Made by a program: the position numbers and the translations under genes. The notes below the pieces were generated by a model. The model saw only the letters and a list, made by a program, of their open reading frames with translations. It was not told the origin of the DNA and did not search any database. A stretch of DNA of 64,000 bases from Cynocephalus volans. Taxonomy: Eukaryota > Chordata > Mammalia > Dermoptera > Cynocephalidae. Positions 38,587-48,129 of this stretch are shown here, one piece after another. Each line of letters begins with the position of its first letter. Position 1 is the stretch's first letter. The DNA lies in the NCBI RefSeq assembly GCF_027409185.1, contig NC_084471.1:6726535-6790534 (forward strand). Direction: 5' to 3'.

Positions 38587-41500
38587 GTCGTTTCTTCGTG
38601 ACCGGCACTCAGCCAGTGAGTGCACCGGTCAGTCCTATATAGGATCCGAACCTGCGGCGGGAGCGTCGCCGCGCTGCTAGCGCAGCACTCTACCGAGTGC
38701 GCCACGGGCTCGGCCCTAATCGATGATTTTTTTAAAAAGTAGGAATGAATTGTGACTGGGCTTGGCTGGACTTGGCTTGTTCCGCTGGGGCGAGGCAAGG
38801 GTCAGCCCTGCTCACCAGGGACCCGGGAGCTGCAGAGTGAAAACGAGAAGACGAGCAGGTGAGGTCCCTCTCTGTGCTGTTCAGAGTCCACCTGGAGAGG
38901 GAAGCCACGGCTTCCTGAGCATTAACTACAGCTCAGGTAGTGCATGCGCTAGGGAGAGCCCATGGGTGGGACAGGAGACCAGGCATCTCACAGCCGTCAG
39001 TTTGCAAATGAGAGTCAACAATGTAGAGGCGACGGCAGTGGTTTTGACTCAGCAGTGTGGAGACTCCCGAATGGCCATGAACAGATGGCTGCATGTGGCT
39101 TGCATGATATGGGTCACCATCCTGCTGAGGTCAAGTGGGAATGGCCGTCTCACAGATTTCCTCGTGTCCCTGCTGGGCCTCTGCCAGCCCCTCAGCTGCC
39201 ATCCCACCCATAGCTCCAGCCCAGGCCCCCATTGCTGTCTGGCAGGATTTGGTATTCCTCGTGACACCCTGGACTCAGCCTGGTCCAGCCCCCTCCACTG
39301 CAGCATGCCCCAGGGCAGGGCTACGTGGCCCCGCGATGCATACGAAGCCCTCGGGCCAGGTGCATTACCTCGATGGTGATGACCTCCACCTGCACGTTGG
39401 CCGGGAGGGGCAGATCAGGCTGGAAGTGCTTGGCCAGGGCCACCAGGAGGTGCAAGGTGGCCAGCAGGTCCTTGCCGAAGATGGCTAGAGGGGAGAGGAG
39501 CACAGGTCAGAGCCGAGGGGCCGCCAGCACCACAGCCACATGGAGGCTTCCTGTCATCAGAATGACCCTCTGCAAACCAAGGAAGGCTGTGTCCAGCCTT
39601 GTGGAAAGCAGAGATCTGGAGATATGAATTCAGAACCTAAAGATAAACACACTCTGCCCCTGTCATCCCATTGCTGTGAATACTGCCCAAACATACAGCC
39701 CCCCTTATGGACAGGACTTTAGACACAAAGAAGTTCGCTTCAGCGTTGTTTACAATTGGAAATAACAAAACGTCCTACAGCAGGGCATTGGTCAAAACAT
39801 CATTAGGTTTAAGCTGAATGTGACTTAATTCAGGATCAACATTATCAGCATCAGGCATTGACTGTGACACTTTGAACATAGTCGTGACTGCCAGGGCTCT
39901 CGAAAGCCAGGTTTGGAAACTGCCTCTGCTACATCATCACCACCCAGGCTTGGAGGGGCTGCTTGACTCCCTCAGCCTTGGTCTCCTCCTCTGGAATGCA
40001 GGGAGGATAAGAGAATCGAGTGGAGGGAAATCTGTACCAAACCGCCCATGGGCAGTCTAGGTGCTTTGCACAATCTCATCTTTTACAAGCAGGCACTGAA
40101 GACATCATTTAAATGAGTTAATACAATGGGCCTGTTAGTGCCCATCTGGCAAGGCGGATGGGTGTGTTGTGGCACTTGGAACTCAATAGTGGCTGCCAAG
40201 ACTGCTATCCTCGGGCTGCGCCTTGAGCAGAAACTCCTTCAAGACACAGAAGCATGCTGGGCCGTTCGCTCCTCAACCAGATGCCCGGCATTGTGCCCGG
40301 TGTTGTGCCCACTCTCTTGGCTGCCTGAGGCTTCTGCCTCCTTGCAGCCCCCGGGCTGCTCCTCAGGCCTGGGGAGGAGGATAAGAGAGCTTCTGGGCCA
40401 ACGAGAAGCCTGGTGCAGGAGGGCCCAGGCTGCCCTCGCCCTCCCCAGGCCGAGGCCCCACATACTCTCCACGCTCCACCTGGCCTGCTGCTCCTCCACC
40501 TGCAGGCTCCGGTTCACGGCCTCCAGGACCACTGCAAGCTTGCGCCTCTGGCTCACGGCAGTCAAGGCGATCTCCTCTGCTTCCAACTTGAGTGCTGCCA
40601 GCTTCTCTGAGGGCAGGAGAGGGCGGTGAGGGTCCCTAGGGAGGGCAGCACAGGAGGGCGCCACGGGGACCCCCCGGAAGGCTGAGCCTGGGAGCACATT
40701 CCTGGTGTTAGGCCCTGGGCCAGACCCACAGCCTCACCAGAGTGCTCACCAGCTCCCTGGGAGATCCCCATCTGCCCATGAAACAGCATCAATGGGGCGC
40801 ACAGGCCATGCAATGTGGGCAGCTGGCGGCCCTCTGAGCTGCCCTCCCTGGCTCTTTCACTCTGACCAGCCCTGGGCCTGCAGCACTGCCCCCTACACAG
40901 CCATGTCACTTTATTTCTGCAGGGTGGTGGGGCCTGGCAGTTAAGACCTACATTCCTAGGCTCGTATCCTGACACCCCTGCTTTCACTGGGAGAACTTGG
41001 ACGAGTGACTAGGCTTTTCAAGGCCTCAGTTTGCCCATCTGTAAAACGGGGATATTAACAGCATAGAATTGTTCTGAGGACGAATGGCACCTGGCACATG
41101 AGCAGTGCCCAGGAAGCGCTAGCCACGGCCAGCAGGACAGTAGCCCATCTACCAAGATTGCAGCAAAGGCTCAGGCCAGGCTCTGAGGACATGGACTTGG
41201 GCCTGTCTCTACCCTCCAGGACCAGTTGTGTGCAGAGGACAGACCTCTAGACCAGACAGGCCCATGCAACAGTGACTCTGGAGCTGGTGGGTAAGACTTG
41301 CCAGAGCCTGGGAGGTGACCCTGACATGAACACTCCCAGACGGAGGGAGGAACGTGGGCAGGAGCCCAGCCCTGCCTCCGCTGCCTGTTTTCTCTCCAGC
41401 AGCCTCTGAGCAAGGATGGTGGGCTTCTTTGTTACCTTCCATCACCTAAAAACAGCAGGCGCTCAATAAATGTTCAAGAGCCAGTGCGTTAGGGAGGAAA

Positions 41501-44500
41501 GAGCACTGACCCAGGTGTCAGAGCCCTGGTTTGAGTCCAAACACTGATGAGCTGTGGACAGGGCCTCCACCTCCCCAGCTCGGGCCTATCTGGAAATGAG
41601 ACAGCTGTCCCCTCCCCAGGGGCCTGAAGGAGCCAGGTTGGGGGGACAGGGTGAGGCCCGGGCAGTCCCGGGAGCAGCTGCTTACGGAAAAGGTGGTGCA
41701 GGATGAGGCCGTCGAACATGTCCTCCTCCAGGCTGCGGACCACAATGTGTTCCGGGAGCAGCGTGCCATTGATCCACTCCATCAGCACCTGCTGGCCCCA
41801 AGGGGACAGCTGATGGGGGGCATGTCCCACCTGGGCCTGCATCTGGCCTAGGATGCCCTCCTCCCACCTGCCAACTCCTACTCATCCTTCGAGGCCCGGT
41901 TCAATGGCACCTCCTCTGGGAAGCCCTCTCTGATCTCCCAGGCTGAGCTAGGGGTCTGCTCTGGGCTACCGCAGTCCCCTGCTTCTCTCCACCACAAACA
42001 TGAGCACTGTGGGGCTGTCGTCATCGTGTGTGCGGTTTTGGTATGGGGAAGCGGGGTATTACATAGCAAATACCTAAAACTGGGAATGTGGCTGTGGAAT
42101 TAAGCATGGGGAAGGATCAGATCATGGTTTGCTAGAAAAAGCCTAGATTGCCGTAAAGAGATGGTCAGTAGAAATGTGGATGTTAAAGGTGCTTCTGGAG
42201 GCGTCTCAGGAGGAAACCAGGGACAGGTCACAGAACACAGAGGAAGGCAAAGCAAAGACGGGGTTGGACAGAGGAGTGATGCAGCCACAAGCCAGGGAAC
42301 ACGGGGGAGTGTGGCAGCCCCCAGATGCTGAGAGAGCATCAGGGGACAGATTCTGACCCAGAACCTCCAGAAGGAAGTGACCTGCAGACACCTTGATTTA
42401 GGACTTCTGGCCTCCGCAACTATGAGACAATGACTTTCTGCTGGTTTAAGCCACCAGTTTGTGGTCATTTGTTGTGGCAGTCCCAGGGAGCTGACACAGG
42501 GTCTCCTGGTGTCCTGCCCCAGTCCCCCTGATGTCACCACTGTGGTGCCCACTGGCCCAGCTTCCACCTGCCACTCTGCCTCGGGGCTGCTTGGAGGCCG
42601 ACCCTGCCCTGCTATGCTCAACAGGCCAGAGCACCAGAGAATAGTGCCTTGCCCCTTTAAGGGAGCAGCTTTTAACTAAAGGGTGTCAGGTGGTGGTGCA
42701 TAAATACCCCAGCTCTTTGGCAGCACCTGGGTAGGAATGCCCTGACGTGCCTGCTCTAGCTGGCTCCCGGCATCCCCAGCAGGCTTAAGCTCCCACAGCT
42801 AAAGCCAGCTCGCCCCTGTGTTGGCCCCTTCCCTCTCTTGTCTCCTGGGATAACCTCCCAACTGGTTTTCCATCAGGGACCACGGATGGTTCTTCTCTGT
42901 GTCCCCAGTGCCTGGCACAGGGCTGTACCGCACTTGTTTGCTGAAGTGGGAAAGGTGGATGGAGGGAGTGAAGGAATGAGACGGAGGATGGAAAATGGCC
43001 CACAAAGTCTCTGGGGTGGAAAGGTGGTGTAGGCCAGGAGGCCTCCCTGGAGGAGGCAGCAGAGAGGCCACATGGAGACTGGAAAGTAGGGCAGCGAGCA
43101 AGAGAGGCCCGAGGCTGCCTGCGCCCAGCTGGTCCAGCCAGCAGTCACAGCAGCAGACCTGGGGCCAAGAAGAAAACTTAGAACTGGGTGACTCAGGCCT
43201 GCTCCTGCCACCACAGCTCTCCATTGCCTTGGGCAGCCGAGCAGGTATAGGAGCAGGGGCTCTGGCGCCGATGGCCTGGGTCAAACCCCAGCTCTGTCAC
43301 GTGTGCTGCACAGGTCAGGTCACCTCTCAAAGCCTTGCTGCCCCCTCCCTGGCATGCAGGTGACAGCAGATCCCTCTCAACCTTCATGAGGCTTGCATGC
43401 ATAAGTTCATAGTCAGTGCTCCATAAATGTTCATTCATGCAACCATTCGACAGGGTTCTCAGGGGCCTGCAAGGTCACTACCTGCCGCTCTGAGGTCAAG
43501 GGGGAGTGGCTTCTGTCCCCACCCCATGGAGACAGGTGCCCCATCTGCCCTCTAGAATATGAGATGAGAAGACAGATTCCAGAGAAGTCAGGGCTGCTGA
43601 TGGCTGCTGTACCTTTTGCAGTTCTTCAAATTTTGGGTCCTTCTTGGAAGTGGGTGGCAGGTATCTCTTCTTTCCTCCTAGAAACAGAGGTGGGCATGAC
43701 AGGTATGTGAGGACCCTGCAAGGCGCTTGGCAACTCTCTCCTGGCAGGTCCCCCGCACAGCCCGGCACCCGGGCCCCAAGGGGTACTTGGTCCCCTGCTT
43801 CCCTGTTTCCCTCGGGGACACCAACTCATCCTCAGACACTGTGATAGTTGTATTTTGGGACATACTCAAACTCAGAAGTTATTTCTTGTTTATTTGATAT
43901 TCAAATTGAACTGGGTGTCCTGTACTTTATCTGGCATCCCTGCCCAGTCACATGAAATGGAGCCACTGCTCAGAAGGGTGAGTGACGAGCCCAGGTTCAC
44001 CAGGCTGTGAGGGGCTGAGGTGGGACTCAGCCCAGGGCTGCCCGGGCCCCTGGCCTAGTGTAGCCAACAGGCTCACGTGCTCACCCACTGAGGCCCACAG
44101 CTCTCATTCCCCAAGGCCATGGTCAGCAGCTTCCCCCATTGTAGACTCATGGAACCCACAAAATGACAGTGTCCAGAGGGACCTCTTAGATTAGCTAGTT
44201 CCAATGTGCATGGGGGAAACTGAGTCAGAACATGGGACAACCTTGACGAAATTCACAAAATGCACCTCCCCTCCCATGGCCCGGCTGGAGCCTTTTCCCA
44301 GACGCTCTGAAAACCTTCGAGTATTACCCAGACACAGGACCCGAGTCTCCTGACAGGAGAAGGCAACAGAATGACGTGCAGATGTCCCTGGCACAGGCCA
44401 GGATCCCAACAAACACTGGGTGAGTGAGAGAATGAATGAGTGAATGGATGAATGAGTGAATGAATGAATGAGAAAATGAATGAGTAAATGTGTGAGTGAA

Positions 44501-45906
44501 TGAATGAGTGAGTGAGTGAGTGGATGAGTGAATATGGTGCCATCCTTCCTGGAACAGACTACTTGCCACTCTGAATCATCCCGTGTCCCAGCTCTGTTCG
44601 CCAGAACTTTAAGTATTTAATCAATCGTAAAACAAACAATAAATGTTTTTTCAAATCACTCAGTCCCACCACCCTAACTCAGCAATTTCCCTCATGATGC
44701 TTTCCGATCTTAAACGGTGCACACCAGACAGTTGAGAAGTCAGCCAGGCGGCTCTGGTCGAAGCCAGCCGCTCTCTGGGGACCCGCGTGGCACTGGGGTT
44801 CTCACTCCACAGTGCCCACTTTGAAGGGCTGCATTCACAGGATCCAGAAAAAGTTGCCTTCTTCTCTACCCACTTAAATTATTTCACCCTTTTTCTTTGT
44901 CGTTGTATTGATGCTTTCCTGGTCACATAAATTCTAGTGAGTTCACTTGAAGCCTCCCCCTGCCACTGGGACATTTGGGTTGCTTCTGGTGTGTTGTTTA
45001 TTCGTTTCTTTTAGGCACACAGGGACGATGGCAGCTTTGGGTGCTTCTCCAGAACCGTTCCCTGGGGGGGGAGGATTGCAGGGGCAGGGGTCACAACCTC
45101 CCCAAGGGCTCGTAAAACAGATTTGCTGAAAGGGTGACCCAAACTCATCGAATTTCCCCGATCCTATGGCCTCCCCACCTTTTTTTCTCTTATTCTTCTT
45201 CTTTTTTTTTTTCCCCTTGGCTGCTGGCCGGTATGGGGATCCAAACCCTTGACCTTGGTGTTATCAACACCATACTCTACTGAGTGAGCTAAATGGCCGG
45301 CCCCTCACCCCGCTTTTTAAAGAGACCACATGTGTAAAGGGAGCAGATCAATAGCGCCACATCCTGCAAGATGCCAGGGGAAGGCAGTGCTGTGCTGTGC
45401 ACGCACAGCTGAGCTCTGGAGCCACTGTCCCTGGGTTCAGAACCCAGCTGCACCACCTACTAACAGAGTTGCCCATTACTCCATTACATCACTCCCTGAA
45501 CCTCGGTTTCCTCACCTGTGAAAATGACGCCCACCCTCAGGAATCAATGAGATGCTGCACTTTAGCAAACAGTATTTATCATCGTCACCAACATCATCAC
45601 TAACCTGGAGCTAGGGAGTTGGTAGAGATGTGGGGGTAACTCCGGGGAAGGTCCCAGGAGCAGGAGCGGGGTCAAATGTGAAGCGGAAGGCATAGGCAGG
45701 GGCGTGCAGGATGCGGCATGCAGATGGCGACTGGGAAGCCATGCATGTTCCCAGCCCTGCCTGTTTGGCTCGTGCGACGCAGACCCTGCCCCTCCGCCCT
45801 GGCCCGACCCTCAGCCCCGCTTGGCACCTTGGGGGAGCTCCTCCTGCGTCGGCGGGTCCACCTCCTTGGGGAGCTGCAGCAGGTTGTAGAAGGACTCTGG
45901 CTCCAT
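25001..45906 (-). CDS. PARVG: gamma-parvin, complete coding region in 12 exons
   Basis: Gamma-parvin is a cytoplasmic focal-adhesion adaptor. Family knowledge: it binds integrin-linked kinase through its second calponin-homology (CH) domain and is expressed mainly in blood cells. Exons in transcript order are 45906-45828, 43677-43613, 41788-41686, 40606-40466, 39484-39369, 38369-38314, 37226-37204, 33310-33252, 33039-32971, 30789-30688, 25674-25602 and 25110-25001. Every intron is GT-AG. Phases join cleanly to 996 nt, or 331 residues plus TGA. CH1 spans roughly residues 46-150 (motifs [32 protein letters not shown]). CH2 spans roughly residues 210-318 ([44 protein letters not shown]). The short acidic N-terminus ([16 protein letters not shown]) and the length fit gamma, not the longer alpha or beta parvins. 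The start has a strong Kozak context (A at -3, G at +4). No stop codon or frameshift interrupts it, so the gene looks intact. It lies head to tail downstream of PARVB. Confidence 0.96.
25157..25264. mobile_element. palindromic non-autonomous DNA transposon (MITE-like)
   Basis: The left end 'gtgaccaaccgtccaggttt' and the right end 'aaaccgggacagctggtcac' are imperfect inverted repeats of about 22 bp around a short core. It sits in PARVG intron 11, about 45 bp from the acceptor of the last exon. I do not assign a family. Confidence 0.75.
25602..25674 (-). CDS. PARVG: PARVG coding exon 11, CH2
   Basis: This 73-nt exon encodes residues 272-295 ([20 protein letters not shown] then ISPE) plus one base. 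The acceptor is TTGTTTCAG and the donor GAGG/GTGAGT. Confidence 0.95.
26579..26641. repeat. 34-bp tandem duplication in PARVG intron 11
   Basis: The unit beginning 'gcaagtggattaaagcagga' and then 'caaaccccc' occurs twice with period 34 (26579 and 26613) and no mismatch in the shared 29 bp. Confidence 0.95.
26965..27110 (+). repeat. MIR fragment
   Basis: Core 'gacctcagacaagtcacata' then 'ggtctcagtttcctcatctg' and 'tacagtgggaataa' is typical of plus-oriented MIR. It lies in PARVG intron 11. Confidence 0.85.
27900..28680. other. PARVG intron 11, repeat-poor block
   Basis: After an L2-like start ('aacatttattgagcatctgc'), the stretch at about 28200-28640 has no repeat I recognise and mixed composition. 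It is a candidate conserved non-coding block. Confidence 0.4.
29985..30490 (+). repeat. L2 3' end
   Basis: 'cctttgctgacactgttccc', 'cttcctgtgtcacctctgat', 'caaagcaggagctgtgttgg' and 'cagcccagggcctgacacca' follow the L2 3' end. It is in PARVG intron 10 and non-coding. Confidence 0.78.
30495..30556 (+). repeat. GGTG/GGAT simple repeat
   Basis: 'gtgggtgggtggggggatgg' followed by (ATGG)n, adjoining the L2 end. Confidence 0.9.
30688..30789 (-). CDS. PARVG: PARVG coding exon 10, CH2 core
   Basis: This 102-nt phase 0-0 exon encodes residues 238-271 ([20 protein letters not shown] ... [10 protein letters not shown]). It holds the hydrophobic CH2 helix and the parvin-specific [12 protein letters not shown] segment. 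The acceptor is CTCTGTAG and the donor GAAATG/GTAAGT. Confidence 0.96.
30870..31030 (+). repeat. MIR
   Basis: 'ctctctgagcctcaggtttc' to 'ctggtacatggtgcgtgttc' is a diverged plus-strand MIR. It starts about 80 bp beyond the exon 10 acceptor, in PARVG intron 9. Confidence 0.75.
31600..31800 (-). repeat. MIR, minus strand
   Basis: 'cacttactgggtgtccacat', 'cctgaggttcagagaagcct' and 'ccaaggtcacgcagct' form a reverse MIR. Confidence 0.75.
31905..32130 (+). repeat. near-complete MIR
   Basis: 'gattctggccccagctgcct', 'cactgtgtgactttggacac' and 'ctctgtgccttagcattctt' through 'gcctggcacctagtgagggc'. A well-preserved MIR in PARVG intron 9. Confidence 0.88.
32971..33039 (-). CDS. PARVG: PARVG coding exon 9, CH2
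   Basis: This 69-nt phase 0-0 exon encodes residues 215-237 ([20 protein letters not shown] then DTQ). The acceptor is TTGGCTAG and the donor ACCCAG/GTAGGG. Confidence 0.95.
33252..33310 (-). CDS. PARVG: PARVG coding exon 8, start of CH2
   Basis: This 59-nt exon encodes residues 195-214 ([20 protein letters not shown]). The acceptor is GTCTGCAG and the donor AAAGAG/GTAGGA. It ends in phase 0. Confidence 0.95.
33440..33645 (+). repeat. MIR
   Basis: 'gggtttgagtcactgctccc', 'tctctgtgcctcagtttcct' and 'cacacagtaggacttcagta'. It is in PARVG intron 7, just upstream of exon 8 in transcript order. Confidence 0.85.
34045..34170 (+). repeat. MIR fragment
   Basis: 'gctgtgtgactctgagaagt' and 'cctctctgtgcctcagttcc' are a MIR core. 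Confidence 0.8.
34549..36597 (+). repeat. 2.05-kb GGAT-derived minisatellite in PARVG intron 7
   Basis: This is a tract of GGAT tetranucleotides interspersed with GGAC, GATA and GTAT variants. It is punctuated about 15 times by a longer conserved block, 'gtgtggttggtgggtggatg' then 'tgtggttggtggatggatga' and 'gctggtgg'. Block spacing varies from roughly 77 to 164 bp, and larger segments of about 475 bp recur. Because 4 and 3 share no factor, a pure ATCC repeat reads Ile-His-Pro-Ser in all three frames without stops. The minus strand therefore shows overlapping open frames of over 700 codons that are artefacts. It lies between exons 7 and 8 and must be spliced out with the intron. Confidence 0.97.
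36710..36930 (-). repeat. MIR, minus strand
   Basis: 'tgagcactcaccatgtgcta', 'tatgaggaaactgaagcaca' and 'gcatttgaacctgggccttg' form a reverse MIR next to the minisatellite. Confidence 0.85.
37027..37050 (+). repeat. (ACAG)n simple repeat
   Basis: Tandem ACAG units in PARVG intron 7. Confidence 0.9.
37204..37226 (-). CDS. PARVG: PARVG coding exon 7, 23-nt microexon
   Basis: This microexon of only 23 nt encodes residues 187-194 (SIDKDQPP) plus one base of the following Lys codon. The acceptor is CCCTTTAG and the donor CCGA/GTGAGT. Phase in (2) and out (1) fit the neighbouring exons exactly, which is the strongest support for so small an exon. It is flanked downstream by the large GGAT minisatellite in intron 7. 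Confidence 0.9.
38314..38369 (-). CDS. PARVG: PARVG coding exon 6, inter-CH linker
   Basis: This 56-nt exon encodes residues 169-186 ([18 protein letters not shown]) plus two bases. The acceptor is TTTCTTAG and the donor TGCAG/GTGAGG. It lies about 190 bp from a young SINE insertion in intron 5. Confidence 0.93.
38470..38500 (+). repeat. (GAAT)n simple repeat
   Basis: 'gatgaatgaatgaatgagtg' then 'aatgaatgaa', in PARVG intron 5. Confidence 0.9.
38561..38716 (-). repeat. GC-rich composite tRNA-derived SINE with perfect duplication
   Basis: On the minus strand it starts 'ggccgagcccgtggcgcact' then 'cggtagagtgctgcgctagc', contains 'gttcggatcctatatagg' (B-box) and 'gaccggtgcactcactggct', and ends 'cggtcacgaagaaacgac' plus a long A-tail. 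It looks like two fused tRNA-type units. The flanks taatcgatgattt at 38548-38560 and 38717-38729 are identical. CpG content is high, so it is likely young. It is in PARVG intron 5. Confidence 0.93.
39369..39484 (-). CDS. PARVG: PARVG coding exon 5, end of CH1
   Basis: This 116-nt exon encodes residues 130-168 ([20 protein letters not shown] ... QVEVITIE). The acceptor is CCCTCTAG and the donor ATCGAG/GTAATG. The exon ends in phase 0 after the conserved VQVEVITIE strand. Confidence 0.95.
40466..40606 (-). CDS. PARVG: PARVG coding exon 4, CH1
   Basis: This 141-nt exon encodes residues 83-129 ([20 protein letters not shown] ... QARWSVE). The acceptor is GCCCTCAG and the donor GAGA/GTATGTG. The codon split with exon 5 reads A+CC, giving Thr, where I recall Ser in human. 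Confidence 0.94.
40930..41115 (+). repeat. MIR
   Basis: 'cctaggctcgtatcctgaca', 'aaggcctcagtttgcccatc' then 'tgtaaaacgggg', and 'cacctggcacatgagcagtg'. It is in PARVG intron 3. Confidence 0.85.
41686..41788 (-). CDS. PARVG: PARVG coding exon 3, start of CH1
   Basis: This 103-nt exon encodes residues 49-82 ([20 protein letters not shown] then [14 protein letters not shown]). It is the most family-diagnostic parvin segment. The acceptor is CCAGCAG and the donor TTCC/GTAAGC. It ends with one base of the next codon. Confidence 0.96.
42050..42500 (+). mobile_element. MLT1 LTR with a piece of its internal region
   Basis: About 42050-42225 resembles MaLR internal sequence ('gctagaaaaagcctagattg'). 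About 42230-42500 follows the MLT1 LTR 3' half ('ggagtgatgcagccacaagc', 'caccttgatttaggacttct'). It is in PARVG intron 2. Confidence 0.8.
43240..43440 (+). repeat. MIR
   Basis: 'ctggcgccgatggcctgggt' and 'ccagctctgtcacgtgtgct' through 'cagtgctccataaatgttca', a diverged MIR close to PARVG exon 2. Confidence 0.75.
43613..43677 (-). CDS. PARVG: PARVG coding exon 2
   Basis: This 65-nt exon encodes residues 27-48 ([20 protein letters not shown] then QK), the basic linker before CH1. The acceptor is TTTCTAG and the donor AAAAG/GTACAG. It ends in phase 0. Confidence 0.93.
44420..44532 (+). repeat. (TGAA/TGAG)n simple repeat
   Basis: Imperfect TGAA, TGAG and TGGA units in PARVG intron 1 give spurious His/Ser-rich minus-strand frames. 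Confidence 0.93.
45200..45303 (-). repeat. tRNA-derived SINE, minus strand
   Basis: A T-tract, then 'ggctgctggccggtatgggg' and 'agtgagctaaatggccggcc'. It is the same family as the SINEs at 4245 and 18205. It lies in PARVG intron 1, about 525 bp from the start-codon exon. Confidence 0.88.
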
Positions 45907-45923
45907 CTTCTCCCTTGCCTGCC
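45828..45923 (-). CDS. PARVG: PARVG exon with start codon (coding 45906-45828)
   Basis: The ATG at 45906-45904 opens residues 1-26 ([10 protein letters not shown]... to ...EELPQ), and one base of the next codon is carried over. The donor is CAAG/GTGCCA at 45827. A pyrimidine-poor but plausible acceptor (CCTCCAG) just above 45923 would leave 17 nt of 5' UTR in this exon, so further non-coding exons should lie upstream. The 45923 boundary is inferred, while the coding part is firm. Confidence 0.9.
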
Positions 45924-48125
45924 CTGGAGGATGCAGGGGACAGAGAAGCCCAAAACTCACTCGGTGCTCAGCATTCACTGCAGACCAGGAGGCATGGGGA
46001 GAGGGTGGGATTTGGCTTCGGTGGACCAGCCACCGAGTCAGCCTAGGCTGCCCAAGCAGGAGGAGGCTGGAGCCAAACCTCGCAGGGCGATGGGGCAGAG
46101 AAAGGCACACGGCCCAGGGCACAGCCTGAGCAAGTCTTCACAGGGCAGCAGACTGCGCACCGCTCTCCTGCACAGGAACCCCTGCCACCCCTGATCAGGC
46201 AGGACAAAGGGGCCTGCGGCCCACTGCTCTGGGTCAGCCCGTGTGGGGCTGGCAGATGAACATAGTGATGATGGTATCTCCCAGACTGCGAGCTCCTGGG
46301 GACAGAAACCAGTGTCCACTCTAGGCCCCTGAGCCCGAGTCAGGCGAGCACTGAGCAGGCACCGCCAGCCTTTGAGTGGGTGGCTGGAGCTGCTGTGCCC
46401 AGGCCACCCAGGCTGGGCTCTCAGAGGCCTGGCCCCCAATTCTGAATGTGGCTCTCTGCAATGGGCTTATCATTCCCAACCTCTCTGGTGGCTTGGGGAC
46501 TCGGGGCTCTTGCCCCTGAAGCCTGGGCACGCTCAATGGGAACGGCCAGTGTTTGCAGAGGGCACCATCACCCTTCCCCACGGTCTTGACGGGAAGGGTG
46601 CCGGCCTCGCCCTCTTCCTGTCCCGGGGCCCACTTCCTCCCCTGCCGAGGCTTCTCTGCGCTGCCACCCGCTTTCGCCCTTCCGCTTTCTCTCTCGTCAG
46701 GCCCTGGGTCTTCCCCAGCGTTTCCAAACTCAGTCAGGCATTTGGGACATGGAGCTCATGCAGCAGATGTTGGTGGTCAAAGCAGGGAGCCCCCAAGCTG
46801 TGGGGAGATGGGGGTGTCTGCAGGGCCCAGAGCCACCCCCATCAGACTAGCAGCCATCCTGGGGGAGGCCGGGAGCTCCATCCTGCCCTGGAGCATGGAG
46901 GGGGAGAACACAGCCACTGGGACTGACTCCCGTCATCCCCTCAATCCCCAAGCTCCCTGCTGGACACCAGGACACTAACTTGAGGGACATGGCCAAAGAA
47001 GAGGAAAGAGCCCCGGCCTGGGGGTTGGGAGTACCGGGCTCCAGGCTGGCTCCTCCTCGCCCTGGCTGTGACTTTGGGCAAACCCCCTCCCTCTCTGGTC
47101 CTGATGCATCTTTAAAGGAGTAAAGGGGATGGTCTGGACTCGATGGCAGCCGAAGGCAGCCGAGTGCATGCAGACTGGGGGCTGCCTCTAGTGATCAGCA
47201 GCCCTGGGCAAGCCCTTCCTGCTCTGGGGCCTCAGTTTCCTCATCTGAAGATGGGGCAGCCTTTCTCCCCCACACGTCGGATGAGGCTCAAGGGAGGTGA
47301 CTGGATGACACGGGGTGCTGCTCCCCTGGTTCCAAGAGGTAGGACGGGTCCTTCCGCCTGTTGGGGAGGGAGTACAGCAGCCTCTAAGCAGGGTGGTGTT
47401 GGGGTACTGGGGGCCCCGGGGCCCTGTTTTATCCAGCCCCCCCATGTGGCCCTAGCTCGGAATGTGCTCCCTGGGCTCCTTTCCACGCGGTGTCTCGGAC
47501 CCCTCCCTCTGTGACCTCTGGCACCTGAGCTCGGTGGAGGCCGAGCAAAGGCTCCCAGGGGCTGAGCTGCCAGAAGGGCTCACCTGGCTGCTTTCTCCAC
47601 GCGAGGAAACAAAGCCCTCAGTGGCTCAAACGGTGCTCCCGGTTCTGAAGAAAAGCAGCTCAGGTTCCCCAGGTCGCTGGGGTGCGGGGCTGGGCCAGGA
47701 GTGGGCCGCGGCTCACTTCCTCCTGCTCAGCGCGGCTGCCCAAGCCTCCACCACGAACCCACCGGAAGGCTCTGCCTGGAGCCCCAACGACCCCGCCACG
47801 CCCCTGGGCCCCCCGGCAGGTCTCGTAGGCAACTCAGATTTCATATTTCCTATTTCTCTCCCTCTCCCCTCCCCTTCCCAAATCAAGCCAGCTCCTCCCC
47901 AGCTGCCCACCCCCATAATGGCAGCACCCCCCTACCAGCTATTCAGGCCAGACACCAGGGGGCAGCCCCCACATCCCAGCCATGGGCAACCTGTCAGCTC
48001 TGCCCCCACATGTGATCCAAACAGCGCACGGCCCCCCACCTCCCACCACCGCCCAGCCAGGCCCCCTCCCTCCCGCCTGGACCACGCAGGAGCCTCCTAA
48101 TGGGAACCCCTCCACCAACTGAGTC
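45924..48125. promoter_or_regulatory. 5' flank or 5'-UTR intron of PARVG, promoter not located
   Basis: Because the start-codon exon appears to have an acceptor, this stretch is probably 5'-UTR intron. It is GC-moderate without a clear CpG island or TATA-like core, and includes MIR-like pieces at about 46250-46330 and 47040-47260. No non-coding exon can be defined from sequence alone. Confidence 0.35.
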
Positions 48126-48129
48126 ATTC

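Noticed and set aside
38762-39379. 205-codon plus-strand open frame
   Set aside because: It partly overlaps PARVG exon 5 in antisense, and the sequence has no recognisable domain.
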